This document shows, piece after piece, positions 15,315 to 23,175 of a stretch of DNA of 36,868 nt. Made by a program: the position numbers and the translations under genes. The stretch's first letter is position 1. Each line of letters opens with the position of its first letter. Location: assembly GCA_015067675.1 (NCBI GenBank), contig SVMB01000029.1, positions 1 to 36,868 of the forward strand, read 5' to 3'. The notes below the pieces were generated by a model. The model worked only from the letters and a program-made list of their open reading frames with translations. It was not told where the DNA came from and made no database searches. Origin of the DNA: Oscillospiraceae bacterium. GTDB taxonomy: Bacteria; Bacillota; Clostridia; Oscillospirales; QAMX01.

Positions 15315-16485
15315 CGCTGTATTCACCGACGATATCCGCACCGACCGCGAGCTGATCTATTCTCCCGGCGCACCCATTGACTGCACCGTGCGCACCATCA
15401 CCGATCAGGTATCTGCCGCAGCGCTTGCAAAGGGCGAAGCTTTCGCCCGTGAGATCGAGGAGAGGCACGTCTCGGACTTTGAAAAGCCCGGCGACAAAAT
15501 GGCGCACGTCTCCACCTTCGTCGTCATGGGTGATACGGTCTACATGACCTATTACGCCAACACCAAAGAGCCCTCGGAGGATCCGAAGAATCAGACTGCC
15601 CGCCTTGTCTGGGCGCCGCTGGATGATCCTGAGAACAAGACCTTTCTCGACCTGCAGACCACCGGTGATGTGGTCGGCGGTCACGTCATCGACATGGTCT
15701 ACGACACCATTCTGATGAAAAAGGACGCCGAGACGCTCTTCATCCTCTGGACTGCCCGTACAGAGGAAAACTACTACCGCTTCTACTGCCCCTTCCACGT
15801 GCCCACGAAGACCCTCGGCGAAATCGGCGTCAACCGCTTCCGTGTCGGGGACATCACCAACGATTTCTCCGCCACCGGCATCCGCGCCGCTCTTGCCGCA
15901 AACGGCATCCCCTGCAAGAAGATGTTTTCCGACATCGGCATCATGCAGAAGCAGTCCGGCCGTGAGGAAAACGGTGAGTGGTACTGGTACACCGGCGCCT
16001 ACAGCGGCGACTTTACCTGCCTCATCAAAAGCCGCGACCTGATCACCTGGGAATATGTCTCCCAGCCGGATTTCATCAATGACTCCAAGTGGGAAAACGC
16101 CACTTATGTCCTGGGAGATAAGGTCTATTACTTCGTGCGCCAGCAGGACACCAATAAGTGCGGCTTTCTCACCGCCTACGACCTGAAAACCGGCAAGTGG
16201 GATGCGCCCGTGGAGATTTACGACTGCCAGTCCCGCGGTGATTTCATCTTCTACCGCGGCGGGCTCTATCTCTTCCATGCACCCATCGACCGCGAGCACA
16301 TCGGCATCGTGAAGATTGATACCGAAAACCTCGCCGCCAGTGAAGTGGTACTGCAGGCGAAGATGCATTCGTTCTGCTTCTACCCCTTCGTGGATTATTA
16401 CCGCAGCGGAGAGCTTGCCATGTCCTATACCGTGGCGCGCAAACACATCCGGCTGGCCGAATTTGACCTGAGCCGGTATCTGTAA
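15307..16485 (+). CDS. Beta-propeller glycan-active protein (GH43/sialidase-like fold), function unknown
   Basis: A 392-residue protein with strand repeats of a propeller: HVSTFVVMGDTVYMTYYANT, ETLFILWTARTEENYYRFYCP, ENGEWYWYTGAYSG, LGDKVYYFVRQQDTNKCGF and FIFYRGGLYLFHAPIDREHIGIVK. SRDLITWEYV is the turn seen in GH43/GH32-type enzymes. I cannot place it in a named family. The ATG at 15307 lies behind AAGGGGG and overlaps the YgjV stop; a longer reading from 15241 would lie in the YgjV gene and has no ribosome-binding site. No signal peptide. Coupling to a membrane protein is unusual for this fold. A strong terminator follows. Confidence 0.72.
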   Translation: MRNAVFTDDIRTDRELIYSPGAPIDCTVRTITDQVSAAALAKGEAFAREIEERHVSDFEKPGDKMAHVSTFVVMGDTVYMTYYANTKEPSEDPKNQTARLVWAPLDDPENKTFLDLQTTGDVVGGHVIDMVYDTILMKKDAETLFILWTARTEENYYRFYCPFHVPTKTLGEIGVNRFRVGDITNDFSATGIRAALAANGIPCKKMFSDIGIMQKQSGREENGEWYWYTGAYSGDFTCLIKSRDLITWEYVSQPDFINDSKWENATYVLGDKVYYFVRQQDTNKCGFLTAYDLKTGKWDAPVEIYDCQSRGDFIFYRGGLYLFHAPIDREHIGIVKIDTENLAASEVVLQAKMHSFCFYPFVDYYRSGELAMSYTVARKHIRLAEFDLSRYL

Positions 16486-16509
16486 CGTCTGTATCCGCAT
16501 TTTTTCTGA

Positions 16510-16536
16510 CAGAGGGGTTTTCCCCTCTGTTTTTTT
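16510..16536 (+). terminator. Terminator after the YgjV-propeller operon
   Basis: An 8-bp perfect stem CAGAGGGG/CCCCTCTG with a TTTT loop and seven T residues. It separates this operon from the GH110 unit. Confidence 0.93.
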
Positions 16537-16547
16537 GTCCCGTTGTA

Positions 16548-16556
16548 TGCTATAAT
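16548..16556 (+). promoter_or_regulatory. Extended -10 promoter of the GH110 unit
   Basis: TGCTATAAT, 12 bp after the preceding terminator's T run, with no good -35. The leader to the ATG at 16651 is about 85-90 nt. Confidence 0.65.
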
Positions 16557-16650
16557 CGCCGTATACCGACCCTATACTGTCAGCCGGCTTTGCGTCCTCC
16601 GCGACATCCTGCCCCTTTGAAAATCATATTTTGCATGGAGGTATGTCATA

Positions 16651-18216
16651 ATGAGAACGATTACCATTCATAACAGCGCAGAAAATATGACACCGGTGAT
16701 CCGTGGAATCCTCGACTCCCTTGACAATGATACAGAAACCGTGATCGAATTTGAAAAGGGAGAATATCACTTCTACAAGGACGGCAGTCTGCACCAGATG
16801 TCGTATTCATCCTGCGGTGCGAGCGCAGAAAATGATACGGTTTTTCCTATATTCAACAAAAATAATGTTACCATTGACGGTAACGGTTCCGATTTCGTGT
16901 TCTGTGACAGAGTGCAGCCCTTTACCCTGCGGAATTCCGAGAATATCATCCTTCGGAATTTTACAACAGATTTTTCCTTCATTCGATATGCATATGCTGA
17001 AATTCTCGCTGTATCAGAGGATGGAATGGAATTGTATCTGGACCCCAGGCTGTTCCGCTATTCCATAAAAAACGGTGCCATCCTTTTCCACTGCGGTGTC
17101 GAGGATATGTCTACCGAATGCAGAAAAATCAGCTGCAAACCGATTTGCAGGACGAGCGGCGGCATATGCTTTCTATATATCGGCAATTATTCCGGCAACT
17201 ATAATCCTGTTGCTCCCAATGTACTGGCAGATGCCGAGAAAACAGAAAACGGAATCTTTCTGCGGTATCGTGAGAATTCTGCGAAACCCAATTTCCAGGT
17301 CGGCGGAGTAATTTGTCTTGCCTATGATAATGACCGGGAAATGCAGGCGTTCCACAGTGAATTTTCAAAGAATATTACCCTGCACAATGTAACAATCCAT
17401 CGGCAGGGCGGCATGGGCTTTGTGGCGGATGTATGTGATAATATAACGCTGGATCATTTTACCATTCAGTTGAAACCGGGTCGTGACGAATATTTCACCA
17501 CTACCGCAGACGGTATTTTCCTGACCAACTGCAGTGGAAAGTTCATTCTCCGGAATTCCAGAATCTCCAACACCTATGATGATGCCATGAATATCCACGG
17601 ATTCTATACAGAGATTCAGGATGTACTGTCGGAGAACAAAGTCAGAATTGCGCATCTTCATCCTTCCCATTGGGGGCTTGTACAGTATTTGCCCGGTGAT
17701 ACTGTGTTCTTCAGTGACCCTGTTACGCACGATGAAGTTGGCTCTGCTGTAATCTCGGAGGTATCCTACGATGATGCTCGTCAGAACATTCAGCTCATGT
17801 TCCGTGACAATTCACCGCTGAAAGAACATCTGCTGATTGAAAACCGTACCCGTATGCCGGAGGTGCTGATTGAAGACAATGAAATCAAAAACTGTCCCCA
17901 TGTCCGTCTTTCCTCCCGCCGGATGGTGGTTCGCAGAAACAAACTGTCTCTGACCGCAGGAGATATTTATGTGGATGACTTAATTGATTTCTATAAGGAA
18001 TACGGTGCTGTGGAATCTCTGCTGATCATAGAAAATCACTTCGGCAAAACAGGTGGTGCGAATATTCACGTTCTGAGTCAGAGAGTACCGACTTCCAACC
18101 ATCTCCATGAAAACATTACCATAGAGAATAATGTATTCCTGAAAACGAAAAAAGATGCCCTGTCAATTACCGCCGTTCAGAATCTGATTGAACGAAACAA
18201 TCAATTTGCCGAGTAG
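16651..18216 (+). CDS. GH110-like alpha-1,3-galactosidase (parallel beta-helix)
   Basis: A 521-residue right-handed beta-helix enzyme. The segment TTTADGIFLTNCSGKFIL, then YDDAMNIHGFYTEI, and the later HPSHWGLVQYLPGDTV match the order found in GH110, the family of exo-alpha-1,3-galactosidases that act on blood-group B and linear alpha-Gal structures. Asp287, Asp310 and Asp311 keep the spacing I recall for the family's catalytic aspartates. A second helix section (RMPEVLIEDNEIKNCPHVRLSSRR) is also typical. No signal peptide, unlike many characterised members. The gene is visibly AT-richer than its downstream neighbours, which suggests separate acquisition. Its own promoter precedes it; AGGAGG-like GGAGG lies before the ATG. 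The GH20 relic begins 24 bp after its stop. Confidence 0.78.
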   Translation: MRTITIHNSAENMTPVIRGILDSLDNDTETVIEFEKGEYHFYKDGSLHQMSYSSCGASAENDTVFPIFNKNNVTIDGNGSDFVFCDRVQPFTLRNSENIILRNFTTDFSFIRYAYAEILAVSEDGMELYLDPRLFRYSIKNGAILFHCGVEDMSTECRKISCKPICRTSGGICFLYIGNYSGNYNPVAPNVLADAEKTENGIFLRYRENSAKPNFQVGGVICLAYDNDREMQAFHSEFSKNITLHNVTIHRQGGMGFVADVCDNITLDHFTIQLKPGRDEYFTTTADGIFLTNCSGKFILRNSRISNTYDDAMNIHGFYTEIQDVLSENKVRIAHLHPSHWGLVQYLPGDTVFFSDPVTHDEVGSAVISEVSYDDARQNIQLMFRDNSPLKEHLLIENRTRMPEVLIEDNEIKNCPHVRLSSRRMVVRRNKLSLTAGDIYVDDLIDFYKEYGAVESLLIIENHFGKTGGANIHVLSQRVPTSNHLHENITIENNVFLKTKKDALSITAVQNLIERNNQFAE

Positions 18217-18239
18217 GTATCCGAAGGAGGTTTGTCATC

Positions 18240-18335
18240 ATGAAACTGCCCCGGAAAACCAAAGGAATCGTATTGACCGCGCCTCTGACCAAAGAGGTAG
18301 ACGCCGACACCATTCGCTATCTGTTTGAAGAATAA
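18240..18335 (+). pseudogene. Relic of a GH20-like gene with an internal deletion
   Basis: This 31-codon frame fuses the first 21 codons of a GH20-like gene to its last ten. It begins MKLPRKTKGIVLTAPL and ends ADTIRYLFEE, against MKLPWKTKGIVLTAPL and ADTIRYLFEE... at the ends of the intact gene at 19913-20929. Only about four of some 95 bases differ from the intact copy. Roughly 920 bp are missing and the join keeps the frame, with CG shared by both sides of the junction. The ribosome-binding site (GAAGGAGG), the start and the stop are kept, so a 31-residue peptide could still be made, but I see no reason to think it works. Confidence 0.88.
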
Positions 18336-18368
18336 CTCCTATCATTATCTGCCATACAGGAGGCTTTC

Positions 18369-18477
18369 ATTTTTGCGATCACCGATTACGGTATTGTTCC
18401 GAACGCACCCTACGATCAGACCGAACAGATTCAGGCCGTGCTCGACCTTTGCCGGGAGTCCGGCGGCACGGTCGTGC
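18369..18477 (+). pseudogene. Relic of the start of a GH28-like gene
   Basis: The sequence matches the first 36 codons of the intact GH28-like gene at 20965. It reads ITDYGIVPNAPYDQTEQ, then IQAVLDLCRESGGTVV, against ITDYGVMPNAPHLQTEQ and IQAVLDLCRDSGGTVV. The start codon is ATT instead of ATG. The spacer before it (TTATCTGCCATACAGGAG) is also the same as that before the intact gene. Similarity ends at about 18477, just before the phosphatase gene, and the frame runs on without a stop into that gene. With the GH20 relic it repeats the GH20-GH28 gene order, so a whole gene pair was once duplicated here. Confidence 0.88.
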
Positions 18478-18521
18478 TCCGGCTCACCTCTTTCATCCAT
18501 ACCACATCGGAGGAAACTGCC

Positions 18522-19916
18522 ATGAAACTGCTGACTCAGCCTTATCTGCTGACCCTCCATCCCGCAGAGGAAATGAATATCGTCTGGATTCAGTCTGCCC
18601 CATCCCCGGCGTATGTGGAATACGGCCGCACGGATGCGCTCGGGACACGCGCAGAGGCCCGGTGTTACGAGATTCGCGGCTTTCGCGGACCGGGTGCAGA
18701 CGGCACCTACGGCGACTCTCCCTATACACATCCCGAGGTATCGGTCTGGCAGTATATCGTAAAGCTTTCGGATCTTTCTCCCGGCGAAACGATTCACTAC
18801 CGCGTGTTCGGCTGCGGCGAATACTCAAAAGTCTACTTCTTCCACACAGCGCCCTCTGAGGGTTCTGATTATCGCTTTGTCCAGATCAGCGACCTGCAGT
18901 CGCTGCCCAACTGCGACCAGACCGTGCACAACATCGGTACCTTCCACCCGGATTTCATCCTGTTTTCCGGCGACGCCGCCTATGTTTCATGGCGTCTTGA
19001 CCAGTGGTTCGATACAGGCGAGGCATGGCAGGATGAACTTTCGGTAAAATCGGCCTTTTTCCCCTGTATGCAGCAGGAAAACGGCGCCCGACTCATGCAG
19101 TATGCCCCGCTGTTCTTCTCCCCCGGCAATCATGAACCCGACGACATGAAATGCGGCCGTCTCCCGGAAGGCGAAGGCAAAGATGCCTGGAGCTGGTCTA
19201 TCTTCATGCAGCTCTTCCGTCCGCTGTATCCCGATTCGGACTACGGCATCAACGGCAAACGCTGGTACAGCGCCGATTACGCGGATATGCACATCGTTTC
19301 GCTGAGCATCAACCGCTTTTCCCACATCAACGCATACGGTAAGAATGAATATATCCTCTTGGATTCCTTCACTCCCGGCAGTCCGCAGCTTACATGGCTG
19401 GAAGAGGATCTTTCGCATGACAATTCCCGATACAGATGGGTCATCCAGCATTTCCACATCCTCAACCGCGCATGGGACGCAAAGTTCAATCTCTGCGCGC
19501 CTGAAACGGATGACGAAGGAAACGCCATTTATCCACACGACGGCGGTCAGCAGCTCATCGACCTCTTCTCCGCCCATCGGATTAACGCCGTTACCTACGG
19601 TCACAGCCACGTCTACGAGCGCTATTACACCCAGGGCACTCACTACATCGAAGCCGCCTACCTCTCCATCACCTTTGCAAAGCCCGATTCCCCGCCCCAT
19701 CCGTCGGGACTGCTGCCGGTACTGGAGGACAATTCCCGCCGCTCCTTTGCAATCTTCGAGCGCAGATCCGACGGTCTGTTCGCCGAAGGATACTATGCTG
19801 CAGAAAATCCCATCGTCTTTGATCGCTACCAAATCGCCAACAGCGACGGCACTCCCGTTTCACCCGACACCTTAACCTCAGTATTCAAGCCCATCGATCA
19901 GGAGGAACTGCCATGA
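18522..19916 (+). CDS. Purple-acid-phosphatase-like metallophosphoesterase
   Basis: A 464-residue protein. An N-terminal fibronectin-III-like domain (about 5-110; NIVWIQSAPSPAYVEYG, then LSPGETIHYRVFG) precedes a calcineurin-like phosphoesterase domain. Motifs fit purple acid phosphatases: SGDAAY (Asp151, Tyr154), PGNHE (Asn203, His204), VIQHFH and GHSHVYER. The first metal motif reads SDLQ (Asp124) in place of D-x-G or D-x-H, which may alter the metal site. No signal peptide. The ATG at 18522 follows CGGAGG; the frame is open further up to 18369 through the GH28 relic, with a GTG at 18438, but neither has a ribosome-binding site. Its TGA overlaps the GH20 ATG (ATGA), so translation is coupled. 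The substrate may be a phosphorylated sugar, which is inference. Confidence 0.85.
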   Translation: MKLLTQPYLLTLHPAEEMNIVWIQSAPSPAYVEYGRTDALGTRAEARCYEIRGFRGPGADGTYGDSPYTHPEVSVWQYIVKLSDLSPGETIHYRVFGCGEYSKVYFFHTAPSEGSDYRFVQISDLQSLPNCDQTVHNIGTFHPDFILFSGDAAYVSWRLDQWFDTGEAWQDELSVKSAFFPCMQQENGARLMQYAPLFFSPGNHEPDDMKCGRLPEGEGKDAWSWSIFMQLFRPLYPDSDYGINGKRWYSADYADMHIVSLSINRFSHINAYGKNEYILLDSFTPGSPQLTWLEEDLSHDNSRYRWVIQHFHILNRAWDAKFNLCAPETDDEGNAIYPHDGGQQLIDLFSAHRINAVTYGHSHVYERYYTQGTHYIEAAYLSITFAKPDSPPHPSGLLPVLEDNSRRSFAIFERRSDGLFAEGYYAAENPIVFDRYQIANSDGTPVSPDTLTSVFKPIDQEELP

Positions 19917-20929
19917 AACTGCCCTGGAAAACCAAAGGAATCGTATTGACTGCGCCTCTGTCCAAAGAGGTAGACGATGTTGTCGAGTTTATCGACAGAT
20001 ATCTGGCCCCCAACGGCTGCAATCTCATCGTGATGCAGGTGCGCTACCGCTATCAGTTCCGGCTGCATCCCGAATGCCAGGGCTATGACCCTCTAAGCTA
20101 TGATGACGTCAAAAAGCTGGTCGCCGTCTGCCGCAGGCACGGCATCCGTCTGGTTCCCAAAATGAACCTGCACGGCCACCAGTCCGGCCTGCACAACACG
20201 CCCACCGACGGTATTCTGCACGGTCATTCCGAAGCCATTCCCGATTTCCGTGACGGTCTGCTGCGCGCCTATCCGGAACTGGACGAGATGCCTGACGAAA
20301 AGGGCGTCTTTTACAGCCGCAGCATCTGTCTGACCAATCCGCTCGTTAAGCTGCTGGTATTTGACCTGATGGACGAGCTTCTGGATGTGTTCGAGGCCGA
20401 CGCCATGCACATCGGCTGCGACGAGGTCTTTCACATCGGCCTGTGCCCGGAATGTGCCAAATATTCCAACGCCAAGCTCCTCGCCGACTGGATCAATGCC
20501 CTCCATGATCACCTCCGTGAACGCGGTGCCGAACTGATGATGTGGGGGGACCGCTTCCTCAACGCCGACGAAACGGGTTATGGGATCTACGAAGCCTCCG
20601 GGAATCACACGGAGGACGCGCTTCACATGGTTGCAAAGGACATCATCGTCTGTGACTGGCACTATGAGTCTCAGACGGAGTTCCCTTCCGTGGATATCTT
20701 CCGCGACGCAGGCCTGCGGATGTACGTCTGCCCGATGCGTGTCAAAAAGCATGCCATCAACTTCATCGAATACGCCAAAGCTCACGACGGTGGGCACATC
20801 GAAGGTCTTTTGATGACCACCTGGTTTGGTTCCGGAGAACTGGCCCGGGTCATGCTCCGCGGAGAAGAGCCCCGCTGGAGACACGCCGCCGAAATCGCCG
20901 ACACCATTCGGTATCTGTTTGAAGAATAA
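19913..20929 (+). CDS. GH20-like beta-N-acetylhexosaminidase-fold glycoside hydrolase
   Basis: A 338-residue TIM-barrel protein without the usual N-terminal GH20b domain. The catalytic signature HIGCDE (Asp170-Glu171) after FEADAMHIG matches the H-x-G-x-D-E motif of GH20, in which Asp orients the substrate acetamido group and Glu is the general acid. LVPKMNLHGHQSGL fits the conserved barrel strand; MMWGDRF and LLMTTWFGSGE mark the later strands. It is shorter than most hexosaminidases. Expected action: removal of terminal GlcNAc or GalNAc in the cytoplasm. It overlaps the phosphatase stop by 4 bp and is 35 bp before the GH28-like gene. A deleted copy of it lies at 18240. Confidence 0.8.
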   Translation: MKLPWKTKGIVLTAPLSKEVDDVVEFIDRYLAPNGCNLIVMQVRYRYQFRLHPECQGYDPLSYDDVKKLVAVCRRHGIRLVPKMNLHGHQSGLHNTPTDGILHGHSEAIPDFRDGLLRAYPELDEMPDEKGVFYSRSICLTNPLVKLLVFDLMDELLDVFEADAMHIGCDEVFHIGLCPECAKYSNAKLLADWINALHDHLRERGAELMMWGDRFLNADETGYGIYEASGNHTEDALHMVAKDIIVCDWHYESQTEFPSVDIFRDAGLRMYVCPMRVKKHAINFIEYAKAHDGGHIEGLLMTTWFGSGELARVMLRGEEPRWRHAAEIADTIRYLFEE

Positions 20930-20964
20930 CCCCCCATCTTTATCTGCCATACAGGAGAATTATT

Positions 20965-22128
20965 ATGTTTACGATCACCGATTACGGCGTCATGCCGAAT
21001 GCGCCCCATCTTCAAACCGAACAAATCCAGGCTGTTCTCGACCTTTGCCGGGATTCCGGCGGCACCGTTGTCATCCCTGCAGGTACGTATCGCGTCTCCT
21101 CTCTGCGGATGTGGTCTGATACGACGCTGCTTCTGAAAACCGGCGCGCTGCTCCTCGGCAGCGACAACTGCGACGATTACGAGGTCTTTGCTATTCCTGC
21201 GGGTATGCAGCTTTACTCCGATCAGGAGGTCCTCCACGATTCCAAACATACGCCGCGCCCGGAATACCGCCGTGCCATGATCACCTCCTATGCTGAGCGC
21301 AATATCGCCATCATCGGCGAACCCGGCTCCGTCATCGACGGGCAGGACTGCTACGATCCCGACGGCGAGGAACATTACAGAGGCCCTCACGGCATTTTCC
21401 TCTCAAACTGCGAAAACATCACCCTGCGCGGCTACACCATCCGCCACAGCGGCAACTTCTGCCATCAGCTCGACAACTGCACCCATGTCACGATGACCGA
21501 CGTGACTGCCCTCGGTGCCAGCGACGCCATCCATCTGCATTACGGCTCCGATATGCTCATCGAACGCTGCATCTTCCGCACCGGCGACGACTGCATCGCA
21601 GGCGCGAACGTCCGCGATCTGCACGTGAACAACTGCGTACTCAACACCGCCTGCAACGTGTTCCGCCTCGGCGGCTGCGATATCCTCATCGAAAACTGCC
21701 ACATCTGCGGACCCGGCTACTATCCGCACCGCATGACCATCGTCAAGTCCAAGGACGAGATCCTGCCCCGTGAGGCAGGCCGTCACAATACGCTGAGTCT
21801 CTTCATCTTCTTTGCAAGCGAGACTTTCCCCGCTCCGGTGCACTCCCACAACATTGTTCTCCGTAATCTCACCGTCGAGAACGTGCGCTGGCTTCTGCAG
21901 TACTACGCAGACAGCCGCCATCACTTCCAGTACGGTGACCGGCTGCGGGATATCACCTTTGATAACATCCGTCTGACGGGAATTGAGCAGAAACCCGTCA
22001 TCAAAGCTCCCGACGACGAGCCGCTGACGGTTCGCGTGCGCGACGTCAGCGTGGAATACTGCGATCCTGATCTGGGAACGGAGCTCTTCGCGGCGGAAAG
22101 CCTGAATCTGATCCTGGAAAACTTCTGA
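20965..22128 (+). CDS. GH28-like parallel beta-helix protein (polygalacturonase family, atypical)
   Basis: A 387-residue right-handed beta-helix protein of the pectin-lyase fold. The N-terminus (ITDYGVMPNAP, then LDLCRDSGGTVVIPAGTYRV) is the usual start of GH28 enzymes. Motif TGDDC (Asp208, Asp209) is present and GASD (Asp187) stands where NTD is expected. The GHG and RIK motifs are not recognisable: NVFRLGGC and PHRMTIVK take their places. So it either has an altered active site or belongs to a neighbouring family. No signal peptide. The AGGAG site precedes the ATG. The likely role is action on imported galacturonide or other oligosaccharides. It is part of the operon with GH20. Confidence 0.78.
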   Translation: MFTITDYGVMPNAPHLQTEQIQAVLDLCRDSGGTVVIPAGTYRVSSLRMWSDTTLLLKTGALLLGSDNCDDYEVFAIPAGMQLYSDQEVLHDSKHTPRPEYRRAMITSYAERNIAIIGEPGSVIDGQDCYDPDGEEHYRGPHGIFLSNCENITLRGYTIRHSGNFCHQLDNCTHVTMTDVTALGASDAIHLHYGSDMLIERCIFRTGDDCIAGANVRDLHVNNCVLNTACNVFRLGGCDILIENCHICGPGYYPHRMTIVKSKDEILPREAGRHNTLSLFIFFASETFPAPVHSHNIVLRNLTVENVRWLLQYYADSRHHFQYGDRLRDITFDNIRLTGIEQKPVIKAPDDEPLTVRVRDVSVEYCDPDLGTELFAAESLNLILENF

Positions 22129-22176
22129 TAGATGCCATAAATTTTCTGAAACAACCCATTTTCGGGAGGTACTGTC

Positions 22177-23169
22177 ATGTATATTGCCAACGAGCACCGC
22201 TACGACAAGATGAAATACAACCGCTGCGGAAACTCCGGCCTGCTGCTGCCTGCGTTCTCTCTGGGCCTCTGGCACAACTTCGGCGATACCGGCGTTTACG
22301 CCAACATGGAGCAGATGTGCTTTACCGCATTCGATGCCGGCATTACCCACTTCGATCTGGCCAACAACTACGGTCCCAAGCCCGGCAGCGCCGAGGCAAA
22401 CTTCGGCAAGATCCTGCGCGAGCACTTCAAGCCCTACCGCGACGAGCTCATCATCTCCACCAAGGCAGGCTTTGTCATGTGGGACGGCCCTTACGGCAAC
22501 TGGGGCAGCCGCAAGTATCTGATCGCAAGCCTTGACCAGTCGCTCACCCGTCTGGGGCTTGACTATGTGGACATCTTCTACCATCACCGCATGGACCCCG
22601 CGACACCTCTTGAGGAAACCATGGGCGCGCTCGCCCAGATCGTCGCCTCCGGCAAGGCACTCTACGTGGGTCTGTCCAACTACGACGGCGAAACCCTCGC
22701 CCGTGCAACGGCTATTCTCGATGAGCTTCGCGTCCCCTTCGTCATCAACCAGAACAGCCACAGCATCTTCAATCGCGCCATCGACAACAACGGTCTCAAG
22801 GAAACTGCCCGTACGTTAAAAAAGGGCCTCATCTGCTTCTGCCCGCTTGCCCAGGGACTGCTCACCAACCGATACCTCAACGGTATCCCCGCGGACTCCC
22901 GTGTGATGACCGACGGCCGCTTCCTCAAGGCTTCTCAGATTGATGAAGCTACGCTCAGCAAGATCAGAAAACTCAACGAACTCGCCGCAAACCGCGGTCA
23001 GACCCTGGCCGAGATGGCGCTTGCCTGGCTATTAAAGGACGACGTCGTCACCTCGGTGCTCATGGGCGCGTCAAAGCCCGAGCAGATTCTTGACAACGTA
23101 AAGGCGCTGGAAAACACGAACTTTACCCAGGAGGAGCTGGATCTGATCGATCAGATCAGCCTTACATAA
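22177..23169 (+). CDS. yghZ: Aldo/keto reductase, YghZ (L-glyceraldehyde 3-phosphate reductase) type
   Basis: A 330-residue aldo/keto reductase that follows Escherichia coli YghZ closely in remembered sequence: YNRCGNSGLLLPAFSLGLWH, ITHFDLANNYGPKPGSAE, LIISTKAGFVMW and GSRKYLIASLDQSL. The catalytic set Asp, Tyr (DLANNY), Lys (STKAG) and His (YHHRMD) is complete. The enzyme reduces small aldehydes such as L-glyceraldehyde 3-phosphate with NADPH. In this place it might reduce aldehydes released from sugar breakdown; close paralogues can have other substrates. The ATG follows CGGGAGG. It lies 48 bp after GH28 and 6 bp before GNAT. Confidence 0.92.
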   Translation: MYIANEHRYDKMKYNRCGNSGLLLPAFSLGLWHNFGDTGVYANMEQMCFTAFDAGITHFDLANNYGPKPGSAEANFGKILREHFKPYRDELIISTKAGFVMWDGPYGNWGSRKYLIASLDQSLTRLGLDYVDIFYHHRMDPATPLEETMGALAQIVASGKALYVGLSNYDGETLARATAILDELRVPFVINQNSHSIFNRAIDNNGLKETARTLKKGLICFCPLAQGLLTNRYLNGIPADSRVMTDGRFLKASQIDEATLSKIRKLNELAANRGQTLAEMALAWLLKDDVVTSVLMGASKPEQILDNVKALENTNFTQEELDLIDQISLT

Positions 23170-23175
23170 TCGCCT

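Noticed and set aside
15280..16500. 406-codon open frame on the minus strand
   Set aside because: Antisense to the propeller gene at 15307, which has propeller repeats and a proper start.
21403..22761. 452-codon open frame on the minus strand
   Set aside because: Antisense to the GH28-like and aldo/keto reductase genes and spans the gap between them; composition rich in Val, Ala, Asp and Gly as usual for shadow frames.
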